Source: Desulfosporosinus sp. OT (GTDB lineage: Bacteria; Bacillota; Desulfitobacteriia; Desulfitobacteriales; Desulfitobacteriaceae). From it: a stretch of 64,000 nt of DNA. The DNA lies in NCBI RefSeq assembly GCF_000224515.1, contig NZ_AGAF01000104.1, forward strand, positions 1 to 64,000, written 5' to 3'. This document shows positions 34,049 to 42,644 of this stretch, piece by piece (position 1 is the first letter of the stretch; every line of letters starts with the position of its first letter). A program made the translations under genes and the position numbers. The notes below the pieces were generated by a model. That model was given only the letters and a program-made list of their open reading frames with translations, did no database searches and was not told the origin of the DNA.

Positions 34049-35140
34049 CTAACCTTTAACTAATGCTGCGATCTCAAGTTGTTGTTCGAGGCTCAATTCA
34101 GGATAACATGGGATTGCAAGGGCTTGTTCACAAGCTTTTTCTGCTACCGGGAAGTCTCCAACTTCATATCCAAGGGCACTAAAGGCCTTTTGCAAGTGAA
34201 GTGGAACGGGATAATAGACGGCATTAGCCACACCGCCTGCCTTTAAACGCTCCATTAGAACTTTACGTTCCTCCGTTCGGAGCACATATAAGTGATAGAT
34301 AGGCAATGCCTGGGAATCCCGACCAGGAAGTTGAACCGCCGCATCGGCAAGAAGTTGATCATAAACCTTGGCTTTTTCCCGTCGGCCTTCATTCCATTGG
34401 TCGAGGTAGCGGAGCTTAACTCTTAAAATAGCGGCTTGAATCTCATCAAGGCGACTGTTATAACCGATTTCATCGTGGTAATACTTCGTTTTACAGCCGT
34501 GAAAACGAAGTATCCTGAGTTGCGCGGCCAAATCTTCGTCATTTGTAACAATCATCCCGCCATCCCCATAGGCTCCCAGGTTCTTCGTCGGAAAGAAGCT
34601 AAAGGTTGAGGCATGTCCAATCGAACCAGCCTTTTTACCCCGATACTCCGCTCCAATCGCTTGAGCGGCATCCTCAATAACTTTAAGGTCGTGGCGTGAA
34701 GCTATTTCCATGATTTTCTCAACATCCAACATCTGACCAAAAATATGTACCGCAATAATCGCTTTTGTCCGAGGGGTTATTTTCTCTTCGAGTAGGGTTA
34801 GATCCATGTTAAGTGTCACCGGGTCAATATCTACGAATACTGGTTTTGCACCTACCTGAGCAATCGTTTCTGCCGATGCAAAAAACGTAAACGGTGTAGT
34901 GATCACTTCATCTCCCGGCCCTATTCCAAACGCTTTAAGCGTAAGCACCAGTGCATCTGTACCGTTGGCGACCGCAACAGCGTCCTTGGTCCCGCAGTAA
35001 GCCGCGATCTCTTTTTCTAGCGTCTTCATTTCTGGGCCTAGTATATAGACCGATGAATCCAGTACGTTAAAGATGGCCTGATCAAGTTCATCTTTTATCG
35101 TCAGGTATTGAGCCTTAAGATCTAAAAGTGGAATACCCAT
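34049..35140 (-). CDS. DegT/DnrJ/EryC1 aminotransferase (WbpE/WlbC-like)
   Basis: 363 residues. PLP enzyme with VANGTDALVLTLKAFGIGPG, DIDPVTLNMD, VIEDAAQAIGAEY and the PLP Lys in FFPTKNLGAYGDGGM. In context it fits the step that aminates position 3 of a UDP-3-keto-GlcNAc-uronate, after the WbpA- and WbpB-like enzymes encoded upstream. ATG at 35140 has AAGGGGAA 7 bases upstream and begins with the family-typical GIPLLDLKAQY. The frame stays open to 35242, but those 34 codons are translated GGGACGGTTCTT repeat DNA and should not be annotated. Confidence 0.86.
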   Translation of the reverse strand: MGIPLLDLKAQYLTIKDELDQAIFNVLDSSVYILGPEMKTLEKEIAAYCGTKDAVAVANGTDALVLTLKAFGIGPGDEVITTPFTFFASAETIAQVGAKPVFVDIDPVTLNMDLTLLEEKITPRTKAIIAVHIFGQMLDVEKIMEIASRHDLKVIEDAAQAIGAEYRGKKAGSIGHASTFSFFPTKNLGAYGDGGMIVTNDEDLAAQLRILRFHGCKTKYYHDEIGYNSRLDEIQAAILRVKLRYLDQWNEGRREKAKVYDQLLADAAVQLPGRDSQALPIYHLYVLRTEERKVLMERLKAGGVANAVYYPVPLHLQKAFSALGYEVGDFPVAEKACEQALAIPCYPELSLEQQLEIAALVKG

Positions 35141-35183
35141 ATTAATCTTCCCCTTCTTTTCAAATTTATTATCTGCGGGAGGA

Positions 35184-35236
35184 GGGACGGTTCTTGCTTG
35201 CATCCTTAGTTGCATCCAAGCAGGGACGGTTCTTAG
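35184..35236 (+). repeat. GGGACGGTTCTT repeats, left pair
   Basis: Two direct copies, GGGACGGTTCTTGC (35184-35197) and GGGACGGTTCTTAG (35223-35236), each followed by TTGCATCC-type sequence. Inverted copies lie at 35621-35635 and 35664-35675, so the four copies bracket the HEARO-like element. This decamer is familiar to me as a common dispersed repeat of Clostridia. Confidence 0.7.
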
Positions 35237-35245
35237 TTGCATCCT

Positions 35246-35612
35246 ATTAAGTAATCCGACTTCCTACCAACCATTTGCCCTTCTTGCTTATTATCACTTG
35301 TTGACCATACTCCTTACGGAGAGAGGTAGGCTCCAAGTTGCCGTCACTGTATCGTTGTATAACGCACCAAGACCTATGACCTCGGGGTGCCATAGTAATC
35401 TTGCCAAATCGATTACCATAATATTGCCTTCTGCTTCGGTTCACAGCATCGGCCAACCCATTTAGGATTTCGAGGCTCAATATCTTCATCATGAGCTTTC
35501 GGCCCGTTACCTAACCGGCCTACGCTTAAACCATCTAGTTACCTAGCTGGCTACCGGCGGTTGGCTAAACTTTACCGAGCGGGAATCACACCCGCTATAC
35601 ATTGCGACCTAT
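35246..35612 (-). ncRNA. HEARO/omega-RNA-like element without iscB
   Basis: The minus strand carries features I associate with HEARO RNA (the omega-RNA of IscB nucleases): the hairpin AGCGGG-tgtgatt-CCCGCT near the 5' side, CTAG-gtaa-CTAG, GCGTAGGCC then GGTAACGGGCCGAAAGC, the hairpin GCTCA-tgatgaagatat-TGAGC, GCACC...GGTGC and CTCC-gtaa-GGAG near the 3' end. No IscB-like protein follows; the next gene is the aminotransferase. Ends are approximate. An 81-codon frame inside (35247-35492) is judged not to be a protein. The identification is from memory of the motif and needs a covariance-model search. Confidence 0.55.
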
Positions 35613-35620
35613 GCTTGGAC

Positions 35621-35675
35621 GCAAGAACCGTCCCCACCTGCACAACGCCAAAAAGGGGGAGAGAGAACCGTCCCC
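35621..35675 (-). repeat. GGGACGGTTCTT repeats, right pair
   Basis: GCAAGAACCGTCCCC (35621-35635) and AGAACCGTCCCC (35664-35675) are inverted relative to the pair at 35184-35236. They lie just outside the predicted 5' end of the HEARO-like element and directly behind the acetyltransferase gene. Confidence 0.7.
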
Positions 35676-35699
35676 ACTTGCGTCCGAAACACTTCCTCC

Positions 35700-36545
35700 C
35701 TATAGAAGTTCTTCTTCCGGGACCTCCCGAAGGTCTTTTGCCGGGAACCCTTTCATGACACGTTTTTCTGTCGTATCTTTGGTAACTAAAGCCCCTGCGG
35801 CCACAAAGGTCTCCGGAGCAACCTTCACGCCGGGTAAGAGGATAGACCCTCCACCAATGCGGGCCCCCCGCTGAATTGTCGGACCCTTGATCGATTTAAA
35901 TCGTTTTTCTGTACGTCCCATGAAGTTATCATTGGTCGTCGTGACCATGGGGGCTATAAAGACCCGCTCTTCGAGTTCCATATAAGCTGTGATATATGAA
36001 CCGGTCTGAATCTTGGTGAACGCACCAATCTTGGTATCATTTTCAACGGCTACTCCGCTTCCGATGACCACGTTTTGGCCAATCGAGCATCTCTCCCTGA
36101 CGACAGCTCCGTCGCCAACAAAGGTATTATCCGCATAGCTCGTACCTGCATAGAGAACAGCAGAACACCCGACCGTGAACCCACTCCCCATCTTGAGAGG
36201 TGGCAAATCCGCTTGTGCTTTAACGGTACTTGTCGCTGCAGCTTTTGGTAACCGTCCGATTGAGGAATTACTACCGATAAAGCCATCATCTCCGAGCTCA
36301 GCTTGCGGATAAATTGTGGTATGATCTCCGATGCGGGCTCGGCTGCCTAATTTCCCTCCTGCTCCGATACTGACATAGTTGCCCAGCTCGCATCCCGCCC
36401 CAACCTGAGCTCCCTCACCCAGAACACAACCAACTCCCAAGACCACATTTTCCCCTAGCACGACATGCTCCCCGATCACACAAAACGGACCAACTGTTAC
36501 GCTTTCTGGAACAGTCGCACTTGAGGCGATCACATGATGATTCAT
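35700..36545 (-). CDS. hexapeptide-repeat N-acetyltransferase (WbpD/WlbB-like)
   Basis: 281 residues, almost entirely left-handed beta-helix hexapeptides (GENVVLGVGCVLGEGAQVG, IGQNVVIGSGVAV and similar) with a small C-terminal cap. The PMVTTTNDNFMGR and GGGSILLPGVKV parts recall WbpD/WlbB enzymes that acetylate the 3-amino group of UDP-GlcNAc3NA. It is longer than typical WbpD (about 190 residues) because the helix is extended at the N-terminus, so a different acceptor is possible. It lies between the Gfo/Idh gene and the aminotransferase gene, matching that pathway. Confidence 0.8.
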   Translation of the reverse strand: MNHHVIASSATVPESVTVGPFCVIGEHVVLGENVVLGVGCVLGEGAQVGAGCELGNYVSIGAGGKLGSRARIGDHTTIYPQAELGDDGFIGSNSSIGRLPKAAATSTVKAQADLPPLKMGSGFTVGCSAVLYAGTSYADNTFVGDGAVVRERCSIGQNVVIGSGVAVENDTKIGAFTKIQTGSYITAYMELEERVFIAPMVTTTNDNFMGRTEKRFKSIKGPTIQRGARIGGGSILLPGVKVAPETFVAAGALVTKDTTEKRVMKGFPAKDLREVPEEELL

Positions 36546-36681
36546 AGTATTTGCTCCTTTCGTAAAATTCTACATTCATTGGCAGTCGTTGTTCGTGGTA
36601 TAATGATCCACAAAGAGAGGGGTCTTTTCGGACTAACCAAGGATATTTCCTTGATACAATAAAATAACGGAGGAATTACTG

Positions 36682-36801
36682 ATGGGAAAAAGATCTAGGA
36701 ACACAAAGCTATATACCTCTAGTACGCATCCACTTACTCAGCAGCCATCGGAAACACAACTGGCTCTTTCGTCTCCTGGCATTTATATATCGCCAAGATA
36801 A
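36682..36801 (+). CDS. possible 39-residue small protein
   Basis: ATG preceded at 5 bases by GGAGGAAT, one of very few plus-strand ribosome sites in this region. The frame encodes 39 residues starting MGKRSRNTKLYTSS and overlaps the 3' end of the Gfo/Idh gene in antisense by 68 bases. TATAAT about 80 bases upstream and a small hairpin (CAAGGA/TCCTTG) lie before it. No family recognised. It may be a real small gene or a chance frame. Confidence 0.3.
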   Translation: MGKRSRNTKLYTSSTHPLTQQPSETQLALSSPGIYISPR

Positions 36802-37780
36802 TTTCGAGTGCTTTGCGCCCTTCTTCCCCGGGGATAGCTGGTTCTCTATCTTCTCGAATTGCCTGAATAAGATCCAATATTAGCTCTCTATGCCCAAAGC
36901 CGTATACTGTCGGGGGATCACCTTCCTGGCTGGCGAAAATCTCCTGTTTTTCTTCCACGCTGTCAGGTAATTCCCAAACTTCGATTCGGTTTACTGCGAT
37001 TCCGCCAACAATGACTGATCCCGTTTCGCCAAAGACATTTAAGGTTTCTTCAATATTTTTAGGATAGATAGTTGAGGCCGCTTCAATCAGCCCTATGGCG
37101 CCACTTTTAAATTTAATAACAGCTGCGCCCATATCTTCCATTTCAATTTTGCGCATAAAGGTCGCCGTGTATCCAAAAACAGATTCCACTGGCCCAAAGG
37201 TCCACTGTAAAAGGTCAATATTATGAATGGACTGATTCATGAGTACTCCACCGTCTTGAAGCTTCGTCCCACGCCAAGGTGCTTGGGTATAATAATTGTC
37301 GTTCCGATTCCAACGCACGGTGGCCTGCCCATGAGTTAATTTACCAAAACGACCATCCTCTAAGGCTTGGCGAAGGAGTTTAATCGAATCATTAAAGCGG
37401 TTTTGATGAATAACACCTAATTTAACACCTGCTTTGTGACAGGCTTCAATCATCGCATCTGCAGTTTTCAAAGTCATAGCCATAGGCTTTTCAACCAGGA
37501 CATGCTTACCTGCTTCGGCTGCAGCAATCCCGATTTCGGCATGCAAACCACTCGGTGTCGCTATGGTGATAACATCAATGTCAGTCCTCTTCAGCATTTC
37601 CAGATAGTCAGTATAAGGCTCTGCTTTGTATTTGTCGGCGAAGGCCTGGGCCAGCTCCGGCACGATATCGCAGACCGCAATCAGTTCTGCCTCTGGAAGC
37701 GCTACAATGGACTCCGCATGTTTTGGGGCAATCCGCCCACACCCAATAATAGCAAACCGAATCTTTTTCTCTCCATTCAT
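36734..37780 (-). CDS. Gfo/Idh/MocA oxidoreductase (WbpB/WlbA-like)
   Basis: 348 residues: NAD-binding Rossmann domain with FAIIGCGRIAPKHAE at the N-terminus, EKPMAMTLKTADAMI, then the C-terminal beta-sheet domain with GGVLMNQSIHNIDLLQW. The EKP motif and the His of SIHNID are those of active oxidoreductases. It likely oxidises the 3-OH of UDP-GlcNAc-uronate, the second step of the Wbp pathway. I choose the ATG at 37780; two in-frame TTG codons lie just upstream near a weak AAGAG site. A CTTTT-repeat tract (about 37795-37825) precedes it. Confidence 0.83.
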   Translation of the reverse strand: MNGEKKIRFAIIGCGRIAPKHAESIVALPEAELIAVCDIVPELAQAFADKYKAEPYTDYLEMLKRTDIDVITIATPSGLHAEIGIAAAEAGKHVLVEKPMAMTLKTADAMIEACHKAGVKLGVIHQNRFNDSIKLLRQALEDGRFGKLTHGQATVRWNRNDNYYTQAPWRGTKLQDGGVLMNQSIHNIDLLQWTFGPVESVFGYTATFMRKIEMEDMGAAVIKFKSGAIGLIEAASTIYPKNIEETLNVFGETGSVIVGGIAVNRIEVWELPDSVEEKQEIFASQEGDPPTVYGFGHRELILDLIQAIREDREPAIPGEEGRKALEIILAIYKCQETKEPVVFPMAAE

Positions 37781-37874
37781 ACTAGTCAACAACTCTTTTC
37801 TTTTCTTTTCTTTTCTTTTTCTTCACATTTCCAACGTCAGATGTTGTTTGGAAAAACGACATCGCACAATATAT

Positions 37875-37910
37875 AGGTTTAAGGGGAATCTGGCGATTCC
37901 CCTTAAACCT
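37875..37910. terminator. perfect 16-bp hairpin between operon genes
   Basis: AGGTTTAAGGGGAATC-tggc-GATTCCCCTTAAACCT with no mismatch. Neither side has a strong T-run. It lies between the nucleotide-sugar dehydrogenase and the Gfo/Idh gene, where it could lower expression of the downstream genes or protect the upstream mRNA 3' end. Confidence 0.6.
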
Positions 37911-37951
37911 GTGTATTTAATATAAGCTTCAAAGTCACAAATTATATTCAA

Positions 37952-39307
37952 TTAAATTTTAACAATTTTTTCACGATTCTCATGAACGTCTTTCGTTGCA
38001 TTACGTGTATCCACTACGAGTTTGGCATTGGCAACCACACGCTCATAATCAACCGTACTATGGTCTGTTAAGATTAGCACGCCATCTGCATTGGCCAGCA
38101 CCTCATCGGTCAAAGGCACACTCTCCAAATGGATCGTACTGCCACCGTGTGGCTCGATCACCGGAATGAATGGGTCATGATAAGTAACATTAGCCCCCTG
38201 TTTACGCAAGAGCTCAATAATCTTCAAGGCTGGTGATTCACGCATATCGTCGATATCTTTTTTATAGGCTACCCCGAGAACGAAGATCTTAGCGTCCTTC
38301 AAACTCTTGTTCTCATTATTTAAAGCACGAACTACTCTATTGATAACATAATAGGAAACTTCAACATTAACCTCCCCGGCAAGTTCAATGAAGCGAGTAT
38401 GGAAATCATACTCACGCGCTTTCCAGGTAAGGTAGAATGGATCGATCGGGATACAATGACCGCCCACACCCGGTCCTGGGTAAAAGGTCTGGATGCCAAA
38501 CGGTTTTGTTCCGGCTGCCTCAACAACTTCCCAGATATCAATTCCCATCCGGTCACAGAGCATCATCAATTCGTTCACCATAGCAATGTTAACTGCCCGG
38601 TAGGTGTTTTCAAAGACTTTTGTCAGCTCTGCAGCAGCGGGAGAGGACACTGGGACAACATTGGTTATTGTTTGAATGTAAAGCGCATAAGCGATCTCTA
38701 GGCAAACCGGAGTCATCCCGCCAACGACTTTGGAGGTATTTTTTGTGCTGAAGCGTTTGTTACCAGGATCGACACGTTCCGGTGAGAAGGCAAGGAAGAA
38801 ATCATGACCAACTTTAAGTCCCGGCATTTCTAATAAAGGAAGAATGACCTCCTCTGTGGTTCCTGGGTAAGTCGTGCTTTCTAAGGTGATTAACTGCCCC
38901 GGACGTAAATATTTGGCAATCTTTTCAGTGGAAGCTTTAATATAGGAAATATCCGGATCGCGGGTAATTGTTAACGGTGTGGGAACACAAATGATCACAA
39001 CATCACATTCCGCTAAACGGGAGAAATCTGTACTGGCCACCAAAATGCCGCTTTGCACAACTTCCTTAAGGTCTTCGTCCTTGACATCTCCAATATAGTT
39101 GTCTGCCGCATTCACGCGCTCAACACGGGCAGCATTAATGTCAAAGCCAACCACCGGGAACCCGACTTTGCCTTTTTCAACAGCCAAAGGGAGTCCTACA
39201 TAACCTAACCCGATTACCCCTATCCGGGCTTCATGTTTTTCAATCTTTTCCTTAAGGGCTTTGGCAACGACATCTTCACTGGTAATTACATTTTTCACGG
39301 TCATCAT
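37952..39307 (-). CDS. UDP-N-acetyl-sugar 6-dehydrogenase (WbpA/WecC family)
   Basis: 451 residues. Three-domain nucleotide-sugar dehydrogenase: IGVIGLGYVGLPLA for NAD, SPERVDPGN, and the catalytic Cys in GVGGHCIPIDPFYL, then the UDP-binding C-terminal domain (VLGVAYKKDIDDMRESP). The SPERVDPG and IPIDPFY signatures point to N-acetyl-hexosamine substrates (UDP-GlcNAc or UDP-ManNAc), not UDP-glucose. It makes the uronic acid that the next genes modify. ATG at 39307, GGAGG about 10 bases upstream; 19 bases from the dehydratase gene. Confidence 0.9.
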   Translation of the reverse strand: MMTVKNVITSEDVVAKALKEKIEKHEARIGVIGLGYVGLPLAVEKGKVGFPVVGFDINAARVERVNAADNYIGDVKDEDLKEVVQSGILVASTDFSRLAECDVVIICVPTPLTITRDPDISYIKASTEKIAKYLRPGQLITLESTTYPGTTEEVILPLLEMPGLKVGHDFFLAFSPERVDPGNKRFSTKNTSKVVGGMTPVCLEIAYALYIQTITNVVPVSSPAAAELTKVFENTYRAVNIAMVNELMMLCDRMGIDIWEVVEAAGTKPFGIQTFYPGPGVGGHCIPIDPFYLTWKAREYDFHTRFIELAGEVNVEVSYYVINRVVRALNNENKSLKDAKIFVLGVAYKKDIDDMRESPALKIIELLRKQGANVTYHDPFIPVIEPHGGSTIHLESVPLTDEVLANADGVLILTDHSTVDYERVVANAKLVVDTRNATKDVHENREKIVKI

Positions 39308-39326
39308 TATCCTAATTTCCTCCTTA

Positions 39327-41192
39327 TTATTTGGCTACTGCTTTGGGCATTTTCTTGCGAAAGGTTGGAATGACCGTTTGCAACAGCTCGATAACTTCAT
39401 CTCGAGTTAAATAACTGCCACGTTCTCGCACAATATGCGTCAGCTCTTCCAGAAGTTTAACATCAATAACATTAGGTTTCGCTACAAAAATTCGGCTGTG
39501 TTTAGTTGAAGTTGTTCCCTCTTCAGCTGTTAACAATTCCTCATAGAGTTTTTCTCCCGGCCGAATTCCTGTGAACTGTATCTTAATGTCGACCTCGGGC
39601 TCGAAGCCTGAAAGACGAATTAAGTCTTTTGCTAGATCCACAATTTTAACTGGTTTTCCCATGTCCAAAATAAATATTTCTCCACCCTGAGCCATGGCTC
39701 CAGCCTGAATGACTAACTGGGTCGCTTCTGGGATCGTCATAAAGTAGCGTACCATATCAGGATGGGTGACTGTCACCGGACCACCATTAGCAATTTGCCG
39801 CTTAAATGTAGGAATAACACTTCCTCGGCTACCTAAAACATTCCCGAACCGTACGGCTACAAACTTTGTTTGGGAACGAAGATCTAAGCTTTGAATAAGC
39901 AATTCGACAGTCCGCTTGGTTGCTCCCATAATGCTCGTTGGGTTGACTGCCTTATCAGTAGAGATCGAAACAAATGTTTTTACTTTTACTCTATCCGCTG
40001 CTTCAGCCAAATTCTGCGTGCCTAAAACATTATTTTTCAGGGCTTCTTCAGGATTTTTTTCCATTAAAGGGACATGTTTGTGTGCTGCAGCATGAAAGAC
40101 AACGCCTGGCTTATATCTGTCAAAGAGTAAGAAAACTTTCTCTCGATCTTTGATATCCAATATTTCTGTTATGTAGTCAATTCCTGGACGCTCAGCGCGC
40201 AATTCCTGTTCAATGTCAAAAATGCTGTTTTCTCCATGTCCCAGCAGGACAAGTTTCCCAGGATTAAACTTGGCAATCTGACGGCAGATCTCTGAACCAA
40301 TAGAACCCCCCGCGCCGGTAATGAATACCGTCTCTCCCGAAACATATCCTGCGACTTCTTCCAAATCAACGAAAACCGGTTCACGCCCCAGCAAATCCTC
40401 CACTTGAACCTGTCGAATGGGGTTAACATTGATATCCCCACTAATAATGTCATAGACACCAGGCATAATTTTCAGGTCCACTCCAGACTTTTCACAGATT
40501 TGCACAATCTCTCGAACAGACTCACCCGAGGCTGAAGGCATAGCAATAATCACTTCATCAATATTATGTCCCTTTACGACGCGGGCAATGTCCTTGCGCG
40601 TACCCAAGACCGGAATGCCAAAAAGATGCAACTTCTGTTTGGCACGGTCGTCATCAATAAAACCAATAGGGCGTCCCTCTCGATAATTGCGATTTTTTAA
40701 CTCTCTGGCTGCTAATACACCTGCGTCACCAGCTCCGACGATAAGTACCTGTTTTTGCGAGCCAGGAACATGGCGGTCAAAGACATTTTCCTGTAAGATC
40801 CGCCAAATAAAACGCGAACCGCCTATCAGAAAGACCATAGCCAGCCATAACAGCAAAGCAGTAGTATGTGGCATCCTTAACCCAGCCTGGGCTAAGCCAT
40901 AAAAATAAACCGCCGCTACTGTTCCGCCCGTTCCAACGGTTACAGCATAAATAATAGAGAGTAACTCCCCTGTGCTTGCATATTGCCAAAGCCGATTATA
41001 CAAGCCAAAAACGTGAAAAACTGCAATATATAAGAATGTTGCAACCACAGCAGTGTGATAATATATCTGATAACTCTCTAATGGGATACCACCAACAACT
41101 TCGAAGCGCAAATAAAAACTGCCGAAAGTTGCCAAGTTGATCAACATAGCATCAATCAGCATTAATACTAACGTCCGTTTGCGAAATAACAC
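39327..41192 (-). CDS. WbpM/CapD/PglF-type UDP-GlcNAc 4,6-dehydratase
   Basis: 621 residues: four N-terminal membrane helices, a first nucleotide-binding domain (LIVGAGDAGVLAARE) and a C-terminal SDR domain with FITGAGGSIGSEICRQI and the active-site part STDKAVNPTSIMGATKR, with Met/Lys in place of Tyr-Lys as in the large dehydratases. It converts UDP-GlcNAc to the 4-keto-6-deoxy sugar at the membrane, feeding the PglE-like aminotransferase at 20232-21398. GTG start with AAGGGG about 9 bases upstream. It is the first gene of the long minus-strand polysaccharide operon. Confidence 0.9.
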   Translation of the reverse strand: MLFRKRTLVLMLIDAMLINLATFGSFYLRFEVVGGIPLESYQIYYHTAVVATFLYIAVFHVFGLYNRLWQYASTGELLSIIYAVTVGTGGTVAAVYFYGLAQAGLRMPHTTALLLWLAMVFLIGGSRFIWRILQENVFDRHVPGSQKQVLIVGAGDAGVLAARELKNRNYREGRPIGFIDDDRAKQKLHLFGIPVLGTRKDIARVVKGHNIDEVIIAMPSASGESVREIVQICEKSGVDLKIMPGVYDIISGDINVNPIRQVQVEDLLGREPVFVDLEEVAGYVSGETVFITGAGGSIGSEICRQIAKFNPGKLVLLGHGENSIFDIEQELRAERPGIDYITEILDIKDREKVFLLFDRYKPGVVFHAAAHKHVPLMEKNPEEALKNNVLGTQNLAEAADRVKVKTFVSISTDKAVNPTSIMGATKRTVELLIQSLDLRSQTKFVAVRFGNVLGSRGSVIPTFKRQIANGGPVTVTHPDMVRYFMTIPEATQLVIQAGAMAQGGEIFILDMGKPVKIVDLAKDLIRLSGFEPEVDIKIQFTGIRPGEKLYEELLTAEEGTTSTKHSRIFVAKPNVIDVKLLEELTHIVRERGSYLTRDEVIELLQTVIPTFRKKMPKAVAK

Positions 41193-41313
41193 CTAGCTCA
41201 GCCCCTTTTCGATCAAACCAGTCAGTAAGTTTTATCGTTCTAAAGTTTACTACAACTTAAATGGTTTTACAACTATCCGCCTTGAACAAGCCGTTAACAA
41301 TTTCGCCTTCGAT

Positions 41314-42453
41314 TCAAGTCCTTTTCTTGTTTCTGCTTTTATTCATGTAGCCAATGATATAGTAACTATAAGGCAAGTAACTGATCAATCTTACCGACAT
41401 GTAACTAAGAACAAGGGGCACAGCAAAGATAATTAGATAAAATTTCCAATTATTATAGTTGATATTATAGTTCTTGAGTATTTTTATTGCAGATTGGTTA
41501 AAAAAGATGTGTATTAGGTATATTCCAAAGGAGTAATCCCCTATTTTATAAAGAGCTTTAGCAACAATGCTCTTTTTCCGAACCAAATTATTGGCCAGAT
41601 TAAATAGCAGTAGAAAGCTTGAGATCCTCAAAATAGGGTAAATGAGTTCTGAACCAATAAAATAATAATTAGGTATAGTATTGTATCTATAACCCGTAGT
41701 CAGACCAACGATTATAAAATAACTGGCTCCTATTGTTAAAGCTAACGTAGTTGCTACAAAAAGGGGCGTAAGCCGATTAAATCCACTCTTCAACTTTTCG
41801 TAGTGGTCACAACTATAGATTCCTAAACCAAAATAAAATAGGTACGCTATAAAGTTAATCTTTGTAGCAGCTAAATACGGGGTGTGTTTACCAACCATGA
41901 ATGCTATCTGAATTATTAACATTAAAGAAATCAATAATTCGGCTCTGTTTCTTATTTTAAAGTGATCATAAATCTTAATAATAAACGGATAAAAAATATA
42001 ACACTGAATTATTATGGCAAAAAACCATAGGTGGTAGGAAGCATCTGACTGCCAGATATTCCGAAGAATTAGTGTTGCATTTGTACTGAGTGCGTTATTT
42101 CTCATGACTTCTGAATTATTGAAGTAAGTATAAAGAACTGAGAAAATTAAGTATTGGGGAATAATTGAACGTATTCTTTTTTTGTAGAATTGTATAATCG
42201 GAAAGTTATTACGATAATTTCTGGCCAATACAAAACCGGAAATCAGAATAAACAAGGGCACTGCAAATTGAGAAAATACATCTGTCAACAGATTTATAAG
42301 TACCAAATTATTAAATTTTTTTATTTCTGTAAAATAACCGGTTGCATGAATAGCGATAACTGCTAAGACACCGAATGCCCTGAGGAAATTAATCTGCTCA
42401 ATTGTACCCTGTTTCTTGTGGTTAGTTGCATTAGCATTATTCATGTTAGCCAT
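41314..42453 (-). CDS. acyltransferase 3 (OafA-like) membrane protein
   Basis: 379 residues with ten membrane segments. The family signature is intact: QINFLRAFGVLAVIAIHATGY with the catalytic His, and a downstream FILISGFVLARNY. These proteins O-acetylate surface polysaccharides or peptidoglycan. Codon and base use is clearly more AT-rich than that of the neighbouring polysaccharide genes, a sign of separate origin. ATG at 42453 follows GAGGAAGGG by three bases. It is spaced 121 bases from the dehydratase gene. Confidence 0.85.
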   Translation of the reverse strand: MANMNNANATNHKKQGTIEQINFLRAFGVLAVIAIHATGYFTEIKKFNNLVLINLLTDVFSQFAVPLFILISGFVLARNYRNNFPIIQFYKKRIRSIIPQYLIFSVLYTYFNNSEVMRNNALSTNATLILRNIWQSDASYHLWFFAIIIQCYIFYPFIIKIYDHFKIRNRAELLISLMLIIQIAFMVGKHTPYLAATKINFIAYLFYFGLGIYSCDHYEKLKSGFNRLTPLFVATTLALTIGASYFIIVGLTTGYRYNTIPNYYFIGSELIYPILRISSFLLLFNLANNLVRKKSIVAKALYKIGDYSFGIYLIHIFFNQSAIKILKNYNINYNNWKFYLIIFAVPLVLSYMSVRLISYLPYSYYIIGYMNKSRNKKRT

Positions 42454-42607
42454 TTTCCCTTCCTCAAAAGAACTAGCCTAAATCTCTAAAATCCATGCTA
42501 AGATTTAACCTAATAATGTGTAAGTCATTGAGTCATAGATTAACTATCCTTTGTCAAGTATTAGTCTATCATACAGCCTACTTTTTTGCCTAATGAAAAC
42601 TGGGTAC

Positions 42608-42640
42608 TAAAAAGGACTACCATAGTTTATAGTAGTCCTT
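42608..42640 (-). terminator. intrinsic terminator
   Basis: Minus-strand AAGGACTAC, 11-base loop, GTAGTCCTT followed by TTTT. It lies directly behind the stop codon of the gene at 42645-43373. Confidence 0.85.
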
Positions 42641-42644
42641 ACCT

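Noticed and set aside
35141..35242. N-terminal extension of the WbpE-like aminotransferase
   Set aside because: The extra codons translate the GGGACGGTTCTT repeats (peptides such as LRTVPAWMQLR); a good ribosome site precedes the family-typical start at 35140.
35247..35492. 81-codon minus-strand ORF
   Set aside because: It lies within the HEARO-like RNA region, whose hairpins explain the sequence better than coding; no ribosome site and no recognisable protein family.
35561..35874. Plus-strand frames of 65 and 90 codons
   Set aside because: They are antisense to the acetyltransferase gene end and the GGGACGGTTCTT repeats.
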